8,596 bases of DNA from Candidatus Methanoplasma reticulitermitis (GTDB lineage Archaea > Thermoplasmatota > Thermoplasmata > Methanomassiliicoccales > Methanomethylophilaceae): contig JAITTK010000045.1 of NCBI GenBank assembly GCA_031287135.1, forward strand, positions 1 through 8,596, written 5' to 3'. Shown piece after piece: positions 6,033 to 8,596 of this stretch. Position 1 is the first letter of the stretch, and the number at the start of each line of letters is the position of its first letter. The notes beneath the pieces were generated by a model, which had not been told where the DNA came from, searched no databases, and was given only the letters and a program-made list of their open reading frames with translations. The translations under genes and the position numbers were made by a program.

Positions 6033-7742
6033 ATGTTCATCCCCACCACAGAGGACGAGATCGGGAAAAGAGGCTGGAAAAAACCGGACATCGTGATCGT
6101 GTCCGGGGATACATACATAGATTCATCATACAACGGGGCCGCGGTGATCGGGCATTGGCTCATCGACCACGGGTTCAAAGTCGGGATTATATGTCAGCCG
6201 GATACAGACTCCGGATTGGACATAACAAGACTCGGGGAACCTGAGCTGTTCTGGAGCGTCACGGCCGGTTCTGTCGACTCGATGGTCGCGAACTACACTC
6301 CGACCAACAAGCGCAGGAAGGATGATGATTTCACACCCGGAGGTATGAACGACCGTCGTCCGGACCGTGCATGCATAGCATATACGAATCTGATCAAGAA
6401 ACATATGAAGGGCAGGCCGATAGTTCTGGGAGGCATAGAGGCCAGCCTCAGAAGGGTCGCACACTACGATGCCTGGACCGATTCCGTCAGAAGGAGCGTG
6501 TTGTTCGATTCAAAAGCGGATTTCATCACATACGGCATGGCGGAACTGTCGAATCTCGAACTTGCCCGGAGCATCAGAGACGGTACGGACACCGACGGCA
6601 TCAGAGGGATATGCAGAATAGGGAAAGAACCTCTCCAGGGATACATGGGTATGCCTTCGTACGAGGAGTGCGCCGAGAGCAAAGATGCGTTCATAAGAGC
6701 ATTCAGGATATTTTATGAGAACAATGACCCGATAACATCCAAAGGCATATATCAGAAGCATGGGGAACGATACCTTATACAAAACCCTCCGTCGAGGAGC
6801 CTGACCACACGGGAACTTGACTCCGTCCACTCATCCGACTACGAGAATGCCGTGCACCCGTACTATCTCAAAGACGGTCCGGTGAAAGCTACGGAGACCA
6901 TAAAAAACTCCATAACCTCGCACAGAGGATGTTACGGGGAGTGCTCATTCTGCGCCATATCCGTGCATCAGGGAAGGACCGTAATCTCCAGATCGGATGA
7001 GTCGATACTATCGGAAGCCGAGAGGATCGCTTCCTCCGGATCATTCAACGGCATAATATACGATATCGGCGGACCGACCGCCAATATGTTCGGGATAGAA
7101 TGCTCGAAGAAGGCCGTGAAAGGAGTATGCAAGGACAGGAGATGCCTGTACCCCAAAATCTGCCCCCATCTCCCGATAGACCATTCGAGGCAGATATCTT
7201 TGCTTAAAAGGGTCTCGGAGATCCGGGGGGTAAAAAAGGTCATGGTGACATCCGGAATAAGATACGATATGGTGGTGGCCGATCAGAGGAACGGGAAGAA
7301 CTACATCGACCGTATCGTGGGAAACCACGTGTCGGGGCAGCTGAAGGTGGCCCCGGAACACACGGTGCCGCAGGTGTTGGAGCTTATGGGAAAACCCGAC
7401 TCGGATGTTCTGGTCAGGTTCAAGAGGATGTTCGATGAATCCAATCGGGAACAGGGGAAATCACAGTTCCTCACTTATTATCTGATGGCCGCACATCCGG
7501 GATGCTATGAGGAAGACATGGAAGAATTGGACAGGTTCGTGCACAGGGAACTCCGGACAAATCCGGAACAAGTACAGATATTCACGCCGACACCATCGAC
7601 CGTATCAACGATGATGTACCACACGAGAAGGGATTTTGACAATACCAGGAATCTTAAATCAGAGCATTCGATGCAAATGAGACAGAGGCAGAAGGACATA
7701 CTTCTGGAACAGAGAGTGAAAAAGAATGGTCCGAAACGATGA
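6033..7742 (+). CDS. ygiQ: YgiQ-family radical SAM protein, compact form
   Basis: A 569-residue member of the YgiQ (UPF0313) radical SAM family; the reaction of this family is unknown to me. It begins MFIPTTEDE, close to the xFLPTT start typical of the family, which together with the Shine-Dalgarno supports ATG 6033 over GTG 6027. The N-terminal region (21-145) holds the cobalamin-domain-like VSGDTYIDSSYNGAAVIGHW and the family stretch GGIEASLRR. The radical SAM cluster motif is C300-x3-C304-x2-C307 (RGCYGECSFCAIS). A second cysteine set, C357, C366, C371 and C377 (RRCLYPKICPHLP), is also conserved in the family and may hold metal. SGQLKVAPEHT and TPTPSTVSTMMYHT are late family motifs. It lacks the long C-terminal extension of E. 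coli YgiQ (about 740 residues). It overlaps the downstream peptidase gene by 17 bases. Confidence 0.95.
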   Translation: MFIPTTEDEIGKRGWKKPDIVIVSGDTYIDSSYNGAAVIGHWLIDHGFKVGIICQPDTDSGLDITRLGEPELFWSVTAGSVDSMVANYTPTNKRRKDDDFTPGGMNDRRPDRACIAYTNLIKKHMKGRPIVLGGIEASLRRVAHYDAWTDSVRRSVLFDSKADFITYGMAELSNLELARSIRDGTDTDGIRGICRIGKEPLQGYMGMPSYEECAESKDAFIRAFRIFYENNDPITSKGIYQKHGERYLIQNPPSRSLTTRELDSVHSSDYENAVHPYYLKDGPVKATETIKNSITSHRGCYGECSFCAISVHQGRTVISRSDESILSEAERIASSGSFNGIIYDIGGPTANMFGIECSKKAVKGVCKDRRCLYPKICPHLPIDHSRQISLLKRVSEIRGVKKVMVTSGIRYDMVVADQRNGKNYIDRIVGNHVSGQLKVAPEHTVPQVLELMGKPDSDVLVRFKRMFDESNREQGKSQFLTYYLMAAHPGCYEEDMEELDRFVHRELRTNPEQVQIFTPTPSTVSTMMYHTRRDFDNTRNLKSEHSMQMRQRQKDILLEQRVKKNGPKR

Positions 7743-8415
7743 ACGCCTCTTCAGGATAGTTTCTCGGGCTGTTTCGGATAACGGCCTCGATCTGAGATCC
7801 GCCGTATTCCGAGAACAGAAAGAGTTCGGGATATCCTGGAAGAGGTCGGGGAAGAACATAGATATCTCGGTCTCGGACTATCTAGCCGATGCGCCGTACG
7901 ATGTTCTGGAGGACTTCTCCGGTACAGTGGCCGGGACGATTGCGGGGAAGAGACCCGGATACGGAAAAACATATCTGGACTGGGTGAAATCGGATGATTT
8001 CATATGCAGTAGCAGGAAGATATATCTGAAAAGGAGCAGGAACCTGACAGGTAGGCCGGACGGTAGGGGAAGAGACATAACGGAATCATTGGACAGGCTT
8101 CTCGATTCCGGACTCCTCCGTCCTGAAAATATAGACAATTCTTTCTTTTCGTGGACGCGGAGGCCCGGTTTCAAAAAAGTAGGTTTCTGTTCCCCGATGA
8201 TGAGGGTCGTGGGTGTCTCCTCCGCTTTGGATGATGCGGCTGTTCCGGAATATGTCCTGGATTATGTCGTGTATCATGAATCCTTGCATTTGGCTCAGGG
8301 ATACAGGCCGGGGGAGAGAGCGCATGATCGGACATTCAGGCTGAACGAGAGAAAATATCCTCTGTATGAGGAGGCCGAGAAATATCTCAGAACACTGGCG
8401 TCAAGACCTGAGTAA
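7726..8415 (+). CDS. Predicted zinc metallopeptidase of the SprT/YgjP-like zincin type
   Basis: A 229-residue soluble protein. The C-terminal part carries H184-ESL-H188 followed by H200 in ERAHDRTF, with E208 and P212 nearby (RLNERKYP). The preceding helix, VPEYVLDYVVYHE, closely resembles the zincin helix of YgjP/SprT-like proteins (PxxVLDYVVxHE, then HxxxF). H184, H188 and H200 would bind zinc and E185 would be the catalytic base. The N-terminal 165 residues include an ISVSDYL stretch and a polar, arginine-rich middle (114-128); I do not recognise them. The ATG at 7726 lies inside ygiQ, giving a 17-base overlap and likely coupled translation. There is no signal peptide, so it should act in the cytoplasm. 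The substrate is unknown, and DNA-protein crosslink repair as in SprT/Spartan is only an analogy. Confidence 0.78.
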   Translation: MVRNDERLFRIVSRAVSDNGLDLRSAVFREQKEFGISWKRSGKNIDISVSDYLADAPYDVLEDFSGTVAGTIAGKRPGYGKTYLDWVKSDDFICSSRKIYLKRSRNLTGRPDGRGRDITESLDRLLDSGLLRPENIDNSFFSWTRRPGFKKVGFCSPMMRVVGVSSALDDAAVPEYVLDYVVYHESLHLAQGYRPGERAHDRTFRLNERKYPLYEEAEKYLRTLASRPE

Positions 8416-8424
8416 AATGTTTAA
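8413..8424 (+). promoter_or_regulatory. TATA-like element of the Sel1-repeat gene, overlapping the peptidase stop
   Basis: TAAAATGTTTAA contains the TAA stop of the peptidase gene and is centred about 27 bases before the GTG at 8446. This suggests a separate leaderless transcript starting next to the GTG, nested directly after the operon. The match to a TATA consensus is moderate. Confidence 0.45.
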
Positions 8425-8445
8425 GGCCCGCACCGATATACCATC

Positions 8446-8596
8446 GTGCCTGCAGAGAATAAAAGCTTTGTCTTTGAAACCGACAACGGATCGTTCGAAG
8501 CGGATCTCAATGAAGTCAGGAGACTTGCGGATGAAGGGGATGCGGACGGACTTTATGCTCTGGGAATGGCCTATCTCTTCGGATGGGAGGTCGAAC
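8446..8596 (+). CDS. Sel1-like repeat protein (partial, N-terminal 50 residues)
   Basis: The open frame starts at GTG 8446 and runs off the right edge. Residues 24-46, with RRLADEGDADGLYALGMAY then LFG, match the Sel1 repeat pattern (A-x2-G-D-x2-A-x3-LG-x2-Y-x2-G), a TPR-related helical repeat used for protein binding. I see no signal peptide in the visible part. No ATG lies in a sensible position upstream: the in-frame sequence before the GTG is short and holds the promoter-like element, while the ATG inside the repeat would remove it. A GTG start is therefore the best reading. The partner and function are unknown. The gene probably begins its own transcription unit. Confidence 0.72.
   Translation, partial: MPAENKSFVFETDNGSFEADLNEVRRLADEGDADGLYALGMAYLFGWEVE

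Noticed and set aside
1..8596. CRISPR array, tRNA, rRNA, insertion sequence or prophage
   Set aside because: I saw no spaced direct repeats, tRNA-like folds, terminal inverted repeats, transposase or phage genes on either strand.

Overview
The window looks like chromosomal DNA of an archaeon. Six genes have AT-rich TATA-like boxes (TTTAATA, ATATATT and similar) centred about 25-30 bases before their start codons with no room for a conventional leader, which is the archaeal leaderless pattern; the partial gene at the right edge and one near-start alternative fit it too. An XPD/Rad3-type helicase, heavy use of ATA and AGA/AGG codons, and small multi-spanning membrane proteins agree with this. 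Bacterial-type genes for pyridoxamine kinase, YgiQ and DUF3784 sit alongside. That mix, plus the absence of TAG among eight visible stop codons, makes a gut-type Methanomassiliicoccales (Thermoplasmatota) my best guess. The lineage is inference; no marker gene proves it.

Left half (1-4609), all on the minus strand, read from right to left. First come two small four-helix membrane proteins (4124-4609 and 3525-3983) that share two sequence motifs and look like diverged paralogues. Next are a DUF3784-type membrane protein with a cytosolic-looking PH-like tail (2611-3492) and a TPR-type helical-repeat protein (1636-2568). Last is an iron-sulfur DNA helicase of the XPD/DinG group with an extra N-terminal zinc ribbon (1-1567), cut by the left edge. 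Each gene appears to have its own promoter, sometimes touching the stop codon of the gene before it.

Centre (4610-4692): a compact divergent promoter region, with back-to-back TATA boxes serving the leftward membrane-protein gene and the rightward operon.

Right half (4693-8596), plus strand: a tightly packed four-gene operon. It holds a pyridoxamine/pyridoxal kinase, a GNAT acetyltransferase (start overlaps the kinase stop as ATGA), a compact YgiQ-family radical SAM protein (9 bases after the acetyltransferase, with a Shine-Dalgarno) and a small HExxH zinc-metallopeptidase-like protein (17-base overlap). The first gene is probably leaderless and the downstream genes depend on coupling or a Shine-Dalgarno. 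A leaderless, GTG-started Sel1-repeat gene begins at 8446 and runs off the right edge.

I see no rRNA, tRNA, CRISPR array, insertion sequence or prophage. No stretch over 300 bases lacks a gene. The least ordinary parts are the YgiQ-metallopeptidase operon, the paired membrane proteins and the zinc-ribbon helicase.
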